Shown in pieces: positions 16,347 through 26,571 of a DNA stretch of 64,000 nt. The notes beneath the pieces are model-generated. The model was not told the DNA's origin. It saw only the letters and a program-made list of their open reading frames with translations, and searched no databases. Source of the DNA: Pseudomonas synxantha (GTDB lineage: Bacteria > Pseudomonadota > Gammaproteobacteria > Pseudomonadales > Pseudomonadaceae). The translations under genes and the position numbers were made by a program. The stretch spans positions 3,038,001 to 3,102,000 of the forward strand of contig NZ_LT629786.1 in assembly GCF_900105675.1 (NCBI RefSeq). The letters run 5' to 3'. The first letter of the stretch is position 1. Each line of letters begins with the position of its first letter.

Positions 16347-19300
16347 ATGGCAGACACCGTACACGCCGCCCGCGTGGGCGACCCCATCCTGCACACCTCC
16401 GCGTTGGCTGAGTTTTGCGCCACTGTGGCGGAAGTTGTCGTGTACGCGGCGGTCACTGCTGCGGTGATCGCGGCGGCGCCTGCCATCATAGGCACCGCTG
16501 CCGTAGCAGCGATAGGCGCGGTAGCGATCAGCGTAGGGGCTGGCTTGCTTGTGTCGGCGGCGAGTTTGATTCCTGCTGGTGACAAATCCATCGGCGAACA
16601 CTTCAGCGACGCGTGTAGTGGCTTTTTCAACGGGATCTTTCCGCCAACGCCCCAGGGCAACATTGCAAGCGGTTCCGTTGATACTCGCATAAATAGCGAA
16701 CTAGCGGCCCGTGCCGCTGGAACACAAACAGACGAGCCGGACGAACCCGATGAGCTTTCGGCCAAACCCAGTGTGATGGACGCCATTACTGGAGTGTTGA
16801 TCGGCCTGAATCCGATAAGCGCCGCATACCAAAGTGCAGTTGGCGTCTACCAATCTATCGACAGCATTTTCAACCCACCCGTAGTGGTTGCACCTAGCAG
16901 CGGAACCCGACCCGCCGAACTGGACCAGGTGGTGTGCATGCGGCATTTGCCCATGCCTACCCAATATCTGGCTGAAGGATCCTCGGAAGTCTTCATTAAC
17001 AGTCAGCCCGCCGTCCGTAGTGGTGATCGCACCACTTGCGAGGCCACCGTTGGCTCGGATACCGACGTGTCACCGGATGTTCGCATTGGCGGCGAACCTT
17101 TAGTGGTACGACCCATTCACGGAGGTAAAAGCAAAATCGGCATGGTGACGGGCATCATCGTCGGCATCCTCGTCGCGCGAAAGTTCGGACCAAAGAGCTG
17201 CTCGGTGGGCAACCCGGTAGCGGTGTCCACCGGCAGCAAGTTCCAGGATGGCCCAGAGGATCTGGACTTCACTCTCCCCGGTATCCTGCCGGTCATCTGG
17301 GCACGGCGCTACAACAGCAATGACCGTCGCGACAACGGGCTGTTCGGCGTCGGCTGGAGCGTGTTCTACGAAGTCGAAATCGTAAGCGTGCCCCACCCGG
17401 ACGGTGGCGACCTGTGGGTGTATATCAATGCCGAAGGCGAGCGCCTGGAGCTCGGGCAACTCAAGCCCGGCAATCGTTTTGTCAGCACGCTTGATGGCTT
17501 GGCATTCTTCGAAATGGGCAATGGCCTGACGGTGGTCGAGGACATCCATGACGGCCTGTATCAGGTCTTTGAAACCGACCCCCACAACCCGCAGCGTTCA
17601 CGACTGGTGCGCCTGGGTGACCGTAACCGGAATACAGTCAACCTGCACTATGACGAGCAAGGGCGATTGCTACACCTGCTTGATCCCAATAGCCGCATCA
17701 CCGTGCGCCTGCGCTACAACGAGCTGCACCCAAGCCGCTTAGAGCTGGTTGAGCGCCTATATTTCAGTGATGAAGGCCCCGGCCATCTAGAGCGCACCGA
17801 GCCTTTGGTGCACTACCGCTATGACAGCCATGGCGATTTGAGCGCCGTACTCGATACCAGCGACCAAGTGTTGCGGCGCTTCACCTACACCCCCGAGCGT
17901 TACATGAGCAGCCATACGCTGCCCACCGGCGCCACACGTCACTATGCCTGGACGTCTTTCGAAGTCCCCGAGCAAGGCCCACAATCCGTCCGCGCCGACG
18001 GCACGCCCTACACCCTGCCGCCTTTGCTGGAACCACAGCCCGACCACGAATGGCGGGTCACCCGCCACTGGGGCAGCGATGGCGAGGACTATCACTTTCA
18101 GTACGACCTGGCCAAGGGCGAAACCCTTGTCGTCGACAGCCTTGGCCGTGAAGAACGTTACTATTGGGGTGCGCTGTACGAGGTCTACCACCATATCGAC
18201 GCATTGGGACAGTGCTGGCACAGCGACCTGCTCGCCGGGCAACTGCTCAGAACCACCGACCCACAAGGTGGCGAATGGCACTACGTCTACGATGACATTG
18301 GTCGCCTGATCGAAACCCGTGACCCGCTCGGCCGTAGCGAATACATCCTCTACACCGAACACTGGGCGCTGCCGCTGAGCATCACCGACCGTGGCGGCCA
18401 CACCCACACCTTCAGCTACGACGAACGCGGCAATCTGCTCAGCGAAAAAGACCCGCTCGGGCACACCACCCGCTACCGCTATGACCCTCAGGGCCAAGTG
18501 GTGGAGATCATCGATGCCCACGACAGACACAAGACCCTGGCCTGGAACCGCTATGGGCAACTGCTGCTGTATCGCGATTGTTCCAATTCGGAAAACCACT
18601 ACCGCTATGACCAGCGCGGCTATCTGTGCGCCAGCACCAATGCCCGTGGCGAGACCACCCAGTACCGTTACGATGCACGCGGCCACCTGATCGAAAGCGA
18701 GCGCCCCGACGGACGCATCGACCGCTACCAGCGCAACCTGGCCGGCCAGCTTACCGACTATATCGACCCGGCCCTCCTGCGTACCCAGTATCACTACGAC
18801 CCCAGCGGGCGGATCCAGCAGCGTATCGATGCGCTGGGGCATAAGGTGCGTTTCAGCTATGACGCTTATGGGCGACTGCAACAACTAAGCAACGAGAACA
18901 ACGAAGCCTACCGTTTTGAATGGGATGCACTGGATCGTTTGACCACCCAGATCGATCTGGACGATAGCTACCGTGTCTATCACTACAACGCGCTGGACGA
19001 TATCACCGGCACCGACGCCCATCCCACACCCGCGCCGGAACCACGCAACACCTATGAAGACGGCCCGCCACCGAGCGAATCGGATGCGCCGATCCGGCAT
19101 CGCTTCACCCGCGACGCGGTGGGTCGTTTGCTGCGTAAAACCACCGACGACGGCATCACCGACTATGCCTACGACGCGGCTGACAATCTGCTGGCCATCA
19201 CTTTTAAAGCGCACAACGGCGAACAGCAGCAACTGAAATTCCGCTATGACGCCCTCGGTCAACTGCTCAGCGAAAACAGCGACGCGGGTGAACTGGGCCA

Positions 19301-20261
19301 TCGCTACGACGCCCTGGGCAACGTGGAAACCCTGACCCTGCCCGACCAGCGCCAACTCAATCACCTGTACTACGGCAGCGGCCACCTGCACCAGCTCAAC
19401 CTCAATGGCCGAGTGATCTGCGATTTCGAACGCGACCAACTGCACGACGAAGTCCTGCGCACCCAGGGCAGCCTGCTGACCCGCACCCGCTACGACCACA
19501 GCGGCCGTCTCAGCCAGAAAGCCCTGCACTACCGCAACGCCGCCCGCGAAGAGCTGCCGCTGCTGCAAAAGCACTACCAGTACGACGCCAGCGACAACCT
19601 GATCATCGAGCGCCTGACCCAGACCCAGCGCCGCGGTGGCAGCGATCCACGCCAACCGCTGCCGGACGACGGCCTGCTCGGGCGCTTCCTCGGCCAGAGC
19701 CATGGCAAAAGCGTCGAAGGCAACGAGCACTACAGCTACGACGCCACCGAGCGTCTGCGCGACCATCGCCATAGCACGCCACAAAACCCGGAACGGCACC
19801 GCGAAACCTACAACTACGACGCCGCTGCCAACCTACTGCCCACTGGCCGCATGAGCGGCTACGTCAAACACAACCGCGTGCACGTGTTCGAGGACAAGCG
19901 CTACCGCTATGACCGCTTTGGGCGCCTGAGCGAAAAACGCATCGGCAGCCACACCGTGCAACGCTTTCGCTACGACGCAGAGCAACGCCTGGTCTGCGTC
20001 GAGCAGGATCAAGGCTGGCAGAGGTTACGTAGCGAGTACCGCTACGATCCGCTGGGGCGGCGCATCGGTAAACGGGTGTACCGCAATGACAGCGAACAGC
20101 CACAGAGCGATGTGCAGTTTGTGTGGCAGGGGCTGCGGCTGTTGCAGGAGGTGGAGCATGGCTTCGGCAGCCTGTACGTGTATGCCGATCCCGACAGCTA
20201 TGAGCCACAGCGTCGAGTTTGGCTACGACGCCTATGGTCGCCTGCTGCACCTGAGCAATGA
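16347..20261 (+). CDS. Class I prePAAR-Rhs effector, truncated before the toxin
   Basis: A 1304-codon frame. Residues 5-20 form a prePAAR motif (AARVGDPILHTS). Residues about 26-76 and 143-170 are hydrophobic helices needing the EagR partner. A PAAR domain spans about 190-258, a third hydrophobic segment 264-277, and the Rhs core starts about 285 (GNPVAVSTGSKFQDGPEDLD) with many YD repeats (YRYDPQGQ, YRYDARGH). Normally the core continues past YVY-x-DPDSYEP into an RHS closing region with a DPxGL-type self-cleavage motif and a C-terminal toxin. Here homology stops at DPDSYEP (about 20205), followed by 18 unrelated residues and a stop. The product keeps the spike tip and most of the shell but has no toxin or cleavage site. 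Confidence 0.9.
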   Translation: MADTVHAARVGDPILHTSALAEFCATVAEVVVYAAVTAAVIAAAPAIIGTAAVAAIGAVAISVGAGLLVSAASLIPAGDKSIGEHFSDACSGFFNGIFPPTPQGNIASGSVDTRINSELAARAAGTQTDEPDEPDELSAKPSVMDAITGVLIGLNPISAAYQSAVGVYQSIDSIFNPPVVVAPSSGTRPAELDQVVCMRHLPMPTQYLAEGSSEVFINSQPAVRSGDRTTCEATVGSDTDVSPDVRIGGEPLVVRPIHGGKSKIGMVTGIIVGILVARKFGPKSCSVGNPVAVSTGSKFQDGPEDLDFTLPGILPVIWARRYNSNDRRDNGLFGVGWSVFYEVEIVSVPHPDGGDLWVYINAEGERLELGQLKPGNRFVSTLDGLAFFEMGNGLTVVEDIHDGLYQVFETDPHNPQRSRLVRLGDRNRNTVNLHYDEQGRLLHLLDPNSRITVRLRYNELHPSRLELVERLYFSDEGPGHLERTEPLVHYRYDSHGDLSAVLDTSDQVLRRFTYTPERYMSSHTLPTGATRHYAWTSFEVPEQGPQSVRADGTPYTLPPLLEPQPDHEWRVTRHWGSDGEDYHFQYDLAKGETLVVDSLGREERYYWGALYEVYHHIDALGQCWHSDLLAGQLLRTTDPQGGEWHYVYDDIGRLIETRDPLGRSEYILYTEHWALPLSITDRGGHTHTFSYDERGNLLSEKDPLGHTTRYRYDPQGQVVEIIDAHDRHKTLAWNRYGQLLLYRDCSNSENHYRYDQRGYLCASTNARGETTQYRYDARGHLIESERPDGRIDRYQRNLAGQLTDYIDPALLRTQYHYDPSGRIQQRIDALGHKVRFSYDAYGRLQQLSNENNEAYRFEWDALDRLTTQIDLDDSYRVYHYNALDDITGTDAHPTPAPEPRNTYEDGPPPSESDAPIRHRFTRDAVGRLLRKTTDDGITDYAYDAADNLLAITFKAHNGEQQQLKFRYDALGQLLSENSDAGELGHRYDALGNVETLTLPDQRQLNHLYYGSGHLHQLNLNGRVICDFERDQLHDEVLRTQGSLLTRTRYDHSGRLSQKALHYRNAAREELPLLQKHYQYDASDNLIIERLTQTQRRGGSDPRQPLPDDGLLGRFLGQSHGKSVEGNEHYSYDATERLRDHRHSTPQNPERHRETYNYDAAANLLPTGRMSGYVKHNRVHVFEDKRYRYDRFGRLSEKRIGSHTVQRFRYDAEQRLVCVEQDQGWQRLRSEYRYDPLGRRIGKRVYRNDSEQPQSDVQFVWQGLRLLQEVEHGFGSLYVYADPDSYEPQRRVWLRRLWSPAAPEQ

Positions 20262-21382
20262 AAACCGCGAACGCTACCGCTTCGAGTGGGATGCGCTAGA
20301 CCGCCTGCTGGCCCAGCAGGACCTGGATGGCAGTGGACATATCTACCAGTACGACCCGGTTGGGAGAGGTCACCGGCATCCGCCATATCCCCGCGCCGCT
20401 GGCCGAACCGGAACTGGACGGCAAAGACGCGACCGAGCCGCACACGCCGCTAGAGCATTATTTCGAACGTGATGCCCTCGGACGGTTGGTCCGCAAACGC
20501 ACCGACGACGGCGTCACCGAGTACGCCTACCATAACGCCGACAACCTGCTGTCGATTGCCTTTATAAACAAACAAGGTGAAGAGCAGCGGCTCGTCTACA
20601 CCTACGATGCCCTCGGTCAACTGCTCAGCGAGCCCAACAGCGCCGGCCTGCTGCAGTACGACTACGACGAACTGGGTAACCTGCAAACCCTGACCCTGCC
20701 AGATCAGCGCCAGCTCAACCACCTGTACTACGGCAGCGGCCACCTGCATCAGCTCAACCTCAATGGCCGGGTGATCTGCGATTTCGAGCGCGACGCACTG
20801 CACGAGGAAGTACTGCGCACCCAAGGCGCCCTGCACACCCGCACGCGCTACGACCGCAATGGTCGCCTCAGCCAGAAGGCGTTGCACTATCAGCAGGTTG
20901 CCCGCGAGGTGCTGCCGTTGTTGCAGAAAGACTATCAGTACGACGCCAGCGACAATCTGGTGGCGGAGATACTGACGCAGACCCAACGCCCAGGTGGCAA
21001 CCGCCCGACCACGGCGGCCAATGACGACAGCCTGATTGGTCGCTTCCAGAACCAATCATCGACCGGCAAGAGCTACCAAGGTAGCGCCCAATATGGCTAC
21101 GACCCCGTCGAGCAAATCCAGAGCATGCACCGCAACAGCCCTGGGGTGCAGGGCCAGCATATCGAGAGCCTCAACTACGACCCGGCCGGCGATGGCTACC
21201 AGGTCAACGGCCTGATCAAGCACAACCGCGTGCAGGTGTATCAAGACAAACGTTATCGCTATGACCGCATTGGGCGGCTGAGCGAAAATATCAATGCCCG
21301 TGGCGAGCACATTCACTATCGGTATGACACCCGCGGCTACCTGATCGAAAGCCAGCACCCGGACCTCTCAGGCACTGCATAG
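20206..21382 (+). pseudogene. Rhs core remnants (frameshifted, no toxin)
   Basis: Directly after the truncation point, Rhs repeats restart in another frame (VEFGYDAYGRLLHLSNENRE), equivalent to an internal part of the preceding Rhs core (18850 onward). Near 20362-20366 one extra base moves the reading to a third frame (GEVTGIRHIPAPLAEPELDG) that runs to 21382. Near 21285 the sequence jumps again, from RYDRIGRLSE to NINARGEHIHYRYDTRGYLI, which corresponds to an earlier repeat, and it stops after QHPDLSGTA. At least two further Rhs fragments are thus joined end to end. None has a start signal, cleavage motif or recognisable toxin. Confidence 0.85.
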
Positions 21383-21595
21383 GACCCGATCTGCGGTAGC
21401 GTCCCCCCCATCGCGTGTTTTCCACCTCCATTGAAAGATCGCTCCTACACCTTTGCCAAGCACTTCCGACGGCCCCATCTGAAATACCCAACAGTCACGA
21501 AAAATAACGAGCTCTTTTCCAAAATAAACGTTATGTATTCAGTTGTACTGGGCAAGAAGCCCACGTCTCCATTCACCTCATGAAGAACCAGGATC
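21383..21595 (+). other. Intergenic stretch after the Rhs debris
   Basis: About 210 bases between the last Rhs fragment and the small frame at 21596. Composition is lower in GC than the Rhs core. I see no terminator with a clear T-run, no tRNA and no insertion-sequence ends. Confidence 0.4.
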
Positions 21596-21787
21596 ATGCC
21601 AAGTACTCCACACTCTCCCACACTGCGTACTGCCCCCGGTACATCCCTGCACCCCCACCAGCTCACCCGAGAGGAAGAGCAACTGGTGCGCAACTACCGT
21701 TGCTTGTCGGAACAGGATCGTGAAGCGGTGCGATGCCTGATGTTTGCGGTCAGGGAAACCAGCGGGTCCGAATGCGCTCACCCATAA
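21596..21787 (+). CDS. Small protein resembling the C-terminal tail of phage-type XRE regulators
   Basis: A 63-residue frame with a flexible N-terminus and a helical second half, TREEEQLVRNYRCLSEQDREAV. This resembles the tail of the XRE regulator at 26124-26489 (VEEKVLGNYRAMFKEDQDAI), but no helix-turn-helix precedes it here. AGGATC lies just before the ATG. It may be a real small gene of unknown function or the remnant of a larger regulator. Confidence 0.45.
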   Translation: MPSTPHSPTLRTAPGTSLHPHQLTREEEQLVRNYRCLSEQDREAVRCLMFAVRETSGSECAHP

Positions 21788-21902
21788 AAAGTGACGCCGT
21801 CATGGGGCGGCGGACGATGAAGTACCTGCGGGGTTGGATACGTTGCCGGGAGCCTGTCGCCAACACCCTCGCGTCCAGAAGTTGATAACCGTTGCGAGCC
21901 AT
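21750..21902 (-). CDS. Possible 50-residue basic small protein
   Basis: Minus-strand frame MARNGYQLLDARVLATGSRQ onward, rich in Arg, ending near TRWFP. Its ATG is preceded by AAGGAGCAAGGA, a better ribosome-binding site than most in this region. It overlaps the plus-strand small frame at 21596-21787. I do not recognise a family, and the call rests on the start signal only. Confidence 0.25.
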   Translation of the reverse strand: MARNGYQLLDARVLATGSRQRIQPRRYFIVRRPMTASLFMGERIRTRWFP

Positions 21903-22323
21903 TCCTTGCTCCTTGTGTAACTCCCTGTGTTTTTTGCCCCGTTCACGATGCGGGCTCGCTGAGTATAAACACGACGCTCACCTAGCCCAATTTCCATGCC
22001 GCAAAGCCCCGTCGGTTGAACACGACAATGCGCTCATTTCAATCAGACATGGGCCGTTTCCATAGCTTGATCAATCAGCGTCCAGCCGCGTGACCGATAA
22101 GCAACAACGGGCCGCTAGACCCTGCTGTAGCTGATTTCCTACAGATCCAGAAATATCTGCCGTGGGTTCCGTCTCGATTTCGGCCAAGTGATTGTGGGAG
22201 CAATTACGTGTTCCTAGACTCCGCAGCCGTAGGGCAAATCCCTGTCCATTCGAAGATTCGAACAGGCGGCATGTAGTAAAACGCCCTGCTCGCTGCCGCC
22301 GCCACTCGCAAGGAGCCACACCC
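21903..22323. other. Non-coding stretch before the small lipoprotein
   Basis: About 420 bases with no convincing coding frame on either strand and no tRNA. TTGTGGGAGC at 22193 looks like half of a degenerate REP element, and ATTCGAAGATTCGAA near 22252 is a short repeat. The promoter of the lipoprotein gene should lie in its last 150 bases, but no clear -35/-10 pair is visible. Confidence 0.4.
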
Positions 22324-22623
22324 GTGACCAAAACCTCAACCACCCTCTTACTGCTGGTACTGGCCAGCCTGCTAACAGGCTGTTCCACCACTCCCAATGT
22401 TCTGCAAATGCACAAAGTCACCGCCGAAGCGATCGGCCTCGCTTCAACGGATGAGCTGACCATGGGCCCAGTGACCAAAGGCAAGGAAGACTTCCTGGGT
22501 GGTGCTGAACTGACATTTAAAGCCACGACAGCAAAGGGCCGCGTATTCAACTGCTCGACATTCATGACCCCGGGCATCCTGCTTGAGCCGCCGACGTACT
22601 CGCGACTGACCTGCACGAAGTAA
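22324..22623 (+). CDS. Small putative lipoprotein
   Basis: A 99-residue protein starting at GTG 22324, with AAGGAG 10-15 bases upstream. The N-terminus is a lipoprotein signal peptide (TKTSTTLLLLVLASLLTGC) with lipobox LLTGC and Cys at residue 20; Ser and Thr follow, which suggests outer-membrane sorting. The mature part contains two cysteines that could form a disulfide (NCSTF, RLTCTK). No family recognised. It stands alone upstream of the convergent tRNA-Gly. Confidence 0.7.
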   Translation: MTKTSTTLLLLVLASLLTGCSTTPNVLQMHKVTAEAIGLASTDELTMGPVTKGKEDFLGGAELTFKATTAKGRVFNCSTFMTPGILLEPPTYSRLTCTK

Positions 22624-22693
22624 GCCCGACATCCGGTGCGGGCATCGCGCGCGACATGACGGCCCTGCCGGAACGAGGCGTTCCGTTCCAACA

Positions 22694-22716
22694 ACAAAAA
22701 AGACGCCAAAGCGTCT
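22694..22716. terminator. Possible short hairpin after the lipoprotein gene
   Basis: GACGC CAAA GCGTC with A-rich sequence on its left and no proper T-run on its right. It would fit a weak minus-strand terminator in tandem with the stronger hairpin at 22735. Confidence 0.35.
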
Positions 22717-22734
22717 ATTCCACAAATCGCGGGC

Positions 22735-22769
22735 AAAAAAAAGCCACTCATTAGAGTGGCTTTTTTCTT
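22735..22769. terminator. Bidirectional intrinsic terminator
   Basis: AAAAAAGCCACTC, a short loop, then GAGTGGCTTTTTT: a perfect 9-bp stem flanked by A6 on the left and T6 on the right. It can end the tRNA-Gly transcript from the right and the lipoprotein transcript from the left. Confidence 0.85.
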
Positions 22770-22776
22770 TAATGCT

Positions 22777-22852
<76 letters not shown>

Positions 22853-22912
22853 TTGGTGATGCGCATTGTATAGAATCCTCAGCACCCGTCAAGCCCTTGA
22901 TTCAAAAAAGTT

Positions 22913-23479
22913 TTATTTCTTTTCAACGGTGGTGCGTAGGTGGGGCCAGGCGGCGCGCAGGTATTGGAGCATGGACCACAGGGTCAAGCCGGCGGCGATC
23001 AGCAGCAAGGCGTAGCCCGTAAGGACCCAGAACGAGAAGTCCGATGGGTTGGCCAGCAGGATGACCAGCGCGAGCATCTGCGCGGCGGTTTTCCATTTGC
23101 CCATGTTCGACACGGCGACGTGAGCGCGGGCGCCGATTTCGGCCATCCATTCGCGCAGGGCCGAGACGACGATCTCGCGACCGATGATCACCGCAGCCGG
23201 CAGGGTCAGCCACAGGTTGCCGTGCTCCTGCACCAGCAGCACCAGGGCGACCGCCACCATGAGCTTGTCGGCCACCGGGTCGAGGAACGCGCCAAAGGGC
23301 GTGCTCTGTTCCAGGCGGCGGGCCAGGTAGCCGTCGAGCCAGTCGGTGGCGGCTGCGAAGGCGAACACGGAGCTTGAGGCTACATAGCTCCATTCATACG
23401 GCAAATAAAACAACAATATGAAAATCGGGATAAGCAGGACGCGTAGAACGGTAATCAGATTAGGGATATTCATCGGCAC
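22913..23479 (-). CDS. pgsA: Phosphatidylglycerophosphate synthase (CDP-diacylglycerol-glycerol-3-phosphate phosphatidyltransferase)
   Basis: A 188-residue integral membrane enzyme that makes phosphatidylglycerophosphate from CDP-diacylglycerol and glycerol 3-phosphate, the first step to phosphatidylglycerol and cardiolipin. The CDP-alcohol phosphotransferase motif is clear: [20 protein letters not shown] then LDPVADKL (D-G-x2-A-R-x8-G-x3-D-x3-D). The N-terminus ([20 protein letters not shown]) and several other segments are hydrophobic. The start could be the first ATG or the one two codons later. It follows uvrC after 26 bases and is probably in the gacA-uvrC-pgsA transcription unit. Confidence 0.95.
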   Translation of the reverse strand: MPMNIPNLITVLRVLLIPIFILLFYLPYEWSYVASSSVFAFAAATDWLDGYLARRLEQSTPFGAFLDPVADKLMVAVALVLLVQEHGNLWLTLPAAVIIGREIVVSALREWMAEIGARAHVAVSNMGKWKTAAQMLALVILLANPSDFSFWVLTGYALLLIAAGLTLWSMLQYLRAAWPHLRTTVEKK

Positions 23480-23505
23480 AACTGGCTACGAGGTGAGAAG
23501 GCATT

Positions 23506-25329
23506 CTATTCGCTGTGCAGGTTTGCATAAATCAGCTCAGCGAGCTTTTTACTGATACCGGGTGCTTTGGCTATCTCGTCAATGCTGGCACGGGACAGCT
23601 CCTGCAAGCCACCAAAATGTTTAAGCAAGTCGCGACGCCGTGTCGGACCTACCCCGGCAACCCCTTCCAGGGTTGAGGTTCGCCGGGTTTTGCCACGCCG
23701 CGCCCGGTGGCCGGTAATGGCGAAACGGTGGGCTTCGTCGCGGATCTGTTGAATCAGGTGCAACGCGGGGGAGTCGCCCTTCAAAGTGAACTCATGGGCG
23801 GCATCATTCAAGTACAACGTCTCGAAACCGGCCTTGCGCGTGGTGCCCTTGGCCACGCCGAGCAGGATCAGGTCGGGCACGGCCAATTCGTTGAGCACGT
23901 CTCGCGCCATGGATAACTGGCCCTTGCCGCCGTCTACCAGCAGGATATCGGGCAGCTTGCCCTCCCCGTCCTTTAATTTGCTGAAACGCCGCGTGAGCGC
24001 CTGGTGCATGGCCGCGTAGTCGTCCCCGGCGGTAACCCCTTCGATGTTGTAGCGCCGGTAGTCGGACTTGATCGGCCCTTCCGGCCCGAACACCACGCAA
24101 GAGGCCACCGTGGCCTCACCGCTGGAGTGGCTGATGTCGTAGCATTCCAGGCGCTGGGGCGGCTCTTCCAGATTGAGGACCTCGGCCAAGGCTTCGAAGC
24201 GTGCGGCAACATGCTGTCGATTGGCCAGACGTGCGCCCAGGGCCTGTTCGGCGTTGGTCACCGCCAATTGCTGCCAGCGCGCGCGGGTGCCGCGTACGCG
24301 ATGGCTGATGTCCAGCTCACGGCCGCGCAGCTCGTGGATGGCCTCGATCAAGGTGGGGAAGTCTTCATGTACCACGTTGACGATCAGTTCCGACGGCAGG
24401 TCGCGCTCGGGGCTGCTGACGTAGTACTGGCCAAGGAACGCGGCCATCACCTCGGCAACGTCTTCGTCGATACCGGTCTGCGGGAAGAAGTTCTTGCTGC
24501 CCAGCACCCGGCCAGCGCGCACGCTGATCAGGTGCACGCAGGCACCACCCGGGTTGACGAAGGCGGCGATCACATCGACGTCGCCGGTGCCGCCTTCCAT
24601 GCTTTGCTGGTCCTGGACCCGGCGCAGCAAAGAGATCTGGTCGCGCAATTCCGCGGCCTTCTCGAAATCCAGGGTGCTGGCGGCTTGCTCCATGGCCACG
24701 GACAGCTCATCGGTGAGCGCATTGCTGCGCCCTTCGAGGAACATCACCGAGTGGCGCACATCCTCGGCGTATTCTGCCGGTTCCACCAAGCCTACGCAGG
24801 GCGCCTTGCAGCGCTTGATCTGGTATTGCAGGCACGGCCGCGTGCGGTTCTTGTAGAAGCTGTCTTCGCACTGGCGCACAAAAAAGGTTTTTTGCAGCAG
24901 GCTCAGGCTTTCACGAATCGCGCCCGCGCTGGGATAGGGGCCGAAGTACTTGCCCTTCTGCTTCTTCGCCCCACGGTGAATGCTCAGGCGTGGGAAATCG
25001 CCGTCCGATAGAAACACATAGGGATAGGATTTATCGTCGCGCAGCAGGATGTTGTAGGGCGGCCGCCATTCCTTGATCAGCGTCTGCTCAAGCAGCAGCG
25101 CCTCGGTTTCATTGGCGGTGATGGTGGTTTCCACCTGGGCGATGCGCGCCACCAAAGCGGCGGTTTTCGGCGCCAGGCCGGTCTTGCGGAAGTAGCTCGC
25201 CAGACGGTTCTTCAGGTTCTTGGCTTTGCCCACGTACAGCAGGCGCGCCTCGCTGTCGAACATGCGGTACACGCCGGGGCGGCCACTGCAGGTTGAGAGA
25301 AAGGCACTTGGATCAAACGGTGTGGTCAT
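23506..25329 (-). CDS. uvrC: UvrABC system protein C (excinuclease subunit)
   Basis: A 607-residue UvrC, the dual-incision nuclease of nucleotide excision repair. It has an N-terminal GIY-YIG domain ([25 protein letters not shown]), a UVR helix pair about 205-240 ([19 protein letters not shown]), an RNase H-like nuclease domain with [14 protein letters not shown] and LLVDGGKGQ, and C-terminal helix-hairpin-helix repeats ([20 protein letters not shown]). Length is normal. It lies one base after the gacA stop codon, the conserved gacA-uvrC arrangement. Confidence 0.98.
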   Translation of the reverse strand: MTTPFDPSAFLSTCSGRPGVYRMFDSEARLLYVGKAKNLKNRLASYFRKTGLAPKTAALVARIAQVETTITANETEALLLEQTLIKEWRPPYNILLRDDKSYPYVFLSDGDFPRLSIHRGAKKQKGKYFGPYPSAGAIRESLSLLQKTFFVRQCEDSFYKNRTRPCLQYQIKRCKAPCVGLVEPAEYAEDVRHSVMFLEGRSNALTDELSVAMEQAASTLDFEKAAELRDQISLLRRVQDQQSMEGGTGDVDVIAAFVNPGGACVHLISVRAGRVLGSKNFFPQTGIDEDVAEVMAAFLGQYYVSSPERDLPSELIVNVVHEDFPTLIEAIHELRGRELDISHRVRGTRARWQQLAVTNAEQALGARLANRQHVAARFEALAEVLNLEEPPQRLECYDISHSSGEATVASCVVFGPEGPIKSDYRRYNIEGVTAGDDYAAMHQALTRRFSKLKDGEGKLPDILLVDGGKGQLSMARDVLNELAVPDLILLGVAKGTTRKAGFETLYLNDAAHEFTLKGDSPALHLIQQIRDEAHRFAITGHRARRGKTRRTSTLEGVAGVGPTRRRDLLKHFGGLQELSRASIDEIAKAPGISKKLAELIYANLHSE

Positions 25330-25330
25330 G

Positions 25331-25972
25331 TCAGGCGCTGGCGTCCACCATGCCGTGGCGCACCGCGAGCAGGGTCAATTCAACATCACTGCTGATGGCG
25401 AGCTTCTCGAAGATACGATAGCGGTAGGTGTTGACGGTCTTGGGCGACAGGCACAGCTTGTCGGAGATCGTCTGCACCTTCTGGCAACCGACGATCATCA
25501 GGGCAATCTGGATTTCCCGCTCCGACAGCGCATCGAACGGCGAATCGCTGGTGGGCTGAAAAGACTTGATGGCCAATTGCTGGGCAATCTGCGGGCTGAT
25601 ATAGCGTTGGCCGGCAAACACCAGGCGAATGGCTTGCACCATCTCCGCCAGGCCCGCGCCTTTAGTGAGATAACCGGCTGCACCGGCCTGCAGCAGGCGA
25701 GTCGGAAACGGGTCTTCCTCGCACACCGTCACCACCACGACCTTGATGTCGGGATGGCTGCGCAATAATTTGGTCGTGGCCCCCAGGCCGCCGATGCCCG
25801 GCATCTTGACGTCCATCAACACCACATCGGGTTTCAACTCTCGGGCCTTGATCAGGGATTCCTCCCCGGACTCGGCCTGGCCGACTACTTGCAGGCCGTC
25901 GATGTCAGCCAGCATTCGTGTAATGCCTGTACGAACGAGATCATGGTCATCGACTACTAGCACCCTAATCAA
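25331..25972 (-). CDS. gacA: Global response regulator GacA (UvrY family)
   Basis: A 213-residue NarL/FixJ-type regulator. The receiver has acidic residues Asp8 and Asp9 and phosphoacceptor Asp54 ([10 protein letters not shown]), and a LuxR helix-turn-helix sits near the C-terminus ([39 protein letters not shown]). GacA, phosphorylated by GacS, drives the RsmY/RsmZ small RNAs and thereby secondary metabolism, biofilm and often T6SS. The start chosen is TTG at 25972 ([13 protein letters not shown]), with GAGGTG upstream and the full family length. An in-frame upstream extension has no support. Confidence 0.96.
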   Translation of the reverse strand: MIRVLVVDDHDLVRTGITRMLADIDGLQVVGQAESGEESLIKARELKPDVVLMDVKMPGIGGLGATTKLLRSHPDIKVVVVTVCEEDPFPTRLLQAGAAGYLTKGAGLAEMVQAIRLVFAGQRYISPQIAQQLAIKSFQPTSDSPFDALSEREIQIALMIVGCQKVQTISDKLCLSPKTVNTYRYRIFEKLAISSDVELTLLAVRHGMVDASA

Positions 25973-26123
25973 GCAGACACCTCGCGATATGGTCTTATAG
26001 ATTGCTGAACACCTTAGCAAAAAACCAAGGCGCAGACCTAGGTGCAAGTGGCATATATATAGAGTTTTGACGCGCTGCGGCTGTTCGCCGGGGGGCAAAC
26101 AGCGCTGTTTCCTGGGTGAAAGG

Positions 26124-26489
26124 TCAGGAATCCGTGGCGGGCGGCTTGGATTTTCCGTTCAATACGGATGAATGCTCGGCCAATGTGCTGGTCAAGCGAC
26201 GGATTGCATCCTGGTCTTCCTTGAACATGGCGCGGTAGTTACCCAATACTTTTTCTTCGACCTGGCTGAGGTTATCCAGTTGGATCGGCGTTGGGCTGCC
26301 GGTCAACACGTACAGGAGGTCCACACCTCTTTCGGCGACACGAGACAGATAGTCGGCCTTGGGTGCACGACCGCCATTTTCATATTTGCCTTGTGCGTTG
26401 GCTTCCACGCCTCCTATTTCACCAAAAACTTTCTGCGACAGGCCAAGCCGCTCTCTTTCTTGCCTTAAGCGCGAACCGATTCCACTCAT
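26124..26489 (-). CDS. Phage-type XRE-family transcriptional repressor
   Basis: A 121-residue protein with an N-terminal helix-turn-helix (IGSRLRQERERLGLSQKVFGEIGGVEANAQGKYENGGRAP) and a short helical C-terminus (VEEKVLGNYRAMFKEDQDAIRRL). This architecture is typical of regulators of Mu-like phages and phage-derived elements. The start at 26489 (MSGIGSRL) is favoured over longer frames. It is divergent from the BcepMu gp16-like gene at 26572, and the 82-base gap would hold the shared operator region. No other phage genes flank it. Confidence 0.85.
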   Translation of the reverse strand: MSGIGSRLRQERERLGLSQKVFGEIGGVEANAQGKYENGGRAPKADYLSRVAERGVDLLYVLTGSPTPIQLDNLSQVEEKVLGNYRAMFKEDQDAIRRLTSTLAEHSSVLNGKSKPPATDS

Positions 26490-26571
26490 TTGGATGTATG
26501 ATCCTAGATTGGCACACCCCAAGAGGTGACACACCATCACTTCGTTAAACAAACTTGAACGGTTTTGAACT

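Noticed and set aside
20206..21382. Insertion sequence or transposase in the Rhs debris
   Set aside because: No transposase motif or terminal inverted repeat was found; every recognisable segment is Rhs core.
25331..26098. 255-residue version of GacA starting at 26098
   Set aside because: The extra N-terminus is not part of the receiver fold; the TTG at 25972 has a ribosome-binding site and gives the known family length of 213.
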